6,062 nucleotides of DNA. Source: Desulfuromonadales bacterium. GTDB lineage: Bacteria; Desulfobacterota; Desulfuromonadia; Desulfuromonadales; BM103. The stretch lies in the NCBI GenBank assembly GCA_029859485.1, contig JAOUDB010000171.1:1-6062 (forward strand), given 5' to 3'. Within the stretch, counting starts at the first letter, position 1; the number at the start of each line of letters is the position of its first letter. Shown one piece after another: positions 5,680-6,062 of the stretch. Made by a program: the position numbers and the translations under genes. Below the pieces are notes generated by a model that worked only from the letters and a program-made list of their open reading frames with translations, was not told the origin of the DNA and searched no databases.

Positions 5680-6062
5680 ATGGTGACAACTCTGGCATTT
5701 GATGTGTACGGGACACTTATTGATACGCACGGTGTCATGACATTACTGGAAGAACTGGTCGGCGACAAAGCAAAAGATTTTTCGAGGACCTGGCGTGACA
5801 AGCAGCTGGAGTATTCGTTTCGCAAAGGGCTGATGCAGAACTACGAAACCTTTGCCGTCTGTACCAGCCAGGCCCTTGATTACACCTGCGCCTCTTATGG
5901 TGCCACTCTGAGCGCTGAACAGAAAAAGGAATTGATGGCCATCTATCGCGTTCTGCCGGCTTTTGATGACGCGACAGAAGGTCTGACCCGATTGAAAGAT
6001 ACAGGAAACCGCCTCTTCGCTTTTTCCAATGGCGCAGCAGATGCCCTTGAAATACTACTTAA
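5680..6062 (+). CDS. Haloacid dehalogenase, type II (HAD superfamily), 5' part, cut by window edge
   Basis: The first 127 codons are present; relatives have about 220-235. HAD-superfamily hydrolase of the L-2-haloacid dehalogenase group, expected to hydrolyse L-2-haloalkanoic acids to D-2-hydroxyacids through an aspartyl ester. Motif I is AFDVYGTLID with nucleophile D8 and T12. The group-specific block WRDKQLEYSFRKGLMQNY (38-55) carries R39, and motif II is FSNG with S116 and N117. These align with D10, T14, R41, S118 and N119 of L-DEX at a constant offset of two, so all active-site residues of this half are present. The lysine of motif III and the acidic motif IV lie beyond the window. Many annotated members act on non-halogenated substrates, so the true substrate is open. 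It is divergent from the ferredoxin gene. Confidence 0.9.
   Translation, partial: MVTTLAFDVYGTLIDTHGVMTLLEELVGDKAKDFSRTWRDKQLEYSFRKGLMQNYETFAVCTSQALDYTCASYGATLSAEQKKELMAIYRVLPAFDDATEGLTRLKDTGNRLFAFSNGAADALEILL

Overview
The window is an ordinary-looking stretch of bacterial chromosome. Six genes lie on the minus strand and one truncated gene on the plus strand. No taxonomic marker gene is present, so placement is inference. The single-cluster ferredoxin of the type known from sulfate and metal reducers, the HD-domain protein with its LPRHALVCERH and LPLPHRDM signatures, the GGAACAA heptamer repeats and the GCAAAG-type intergenic palindromes together recall the Desulfuromonadales (Geobacter, Pelobacter, Desulfuromonas relatives). 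No phage, transposase, CRISPR array, rRNA or tRNA was found.

Layout from left to right. Positions 4-44 hold five and a bit copies of a 7-bp tandem repeat that probably continues beyond the left edge. Next is bioA (1382 to 81, minus), the aminotransferase of biotin synthesis. Behind it on the same strand lies a closely spaced pair: an HD-domain phosphohydrolase (2688 to 2149) and a DedA-family membrane protein (2126 to 1476). They are 22 bp apart and surely co-transcribed. A gene-free 450-bp stretch follows. It is mostly a nested inverted-repeat element of about 340 bp (2759-3097). Then come a small lipoprotein of unknown function (3669 to 3139) with its own good sigma-70 promoter, an MFS transporter (TTG start, 4984 to 3764) and a small [4Fe-4S] ferredoxin (5320 to 5114). 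A 359-bp divergent intergenic region with three small dyads separates the ferredoxin from the start of a type II haloacid dehalogenase (5680 onward, plus), which runs off the right edge.

The genes do not form one visible pathway. The only convincing transcription unit is HD-DedA, and bioA could be read from it across a 93-bp gap. Start sites were revised for three genes: DedA (internal ATG at 2126), the lipoprotein (ATG at 3669, because a perfect TATAAT box covers the upstream GTG) and the HD protein (TTG at 2688, the only usable start).

I did not find a clearly new multi-gene system. The most worthwhile leads are the nested palindromic element, the ferredoxin with extra cysteines and a histidine-rich loop, the DedA protein lacking one of the acidic residues known to matter in YqjA, and the unrecognised lipoprotein.
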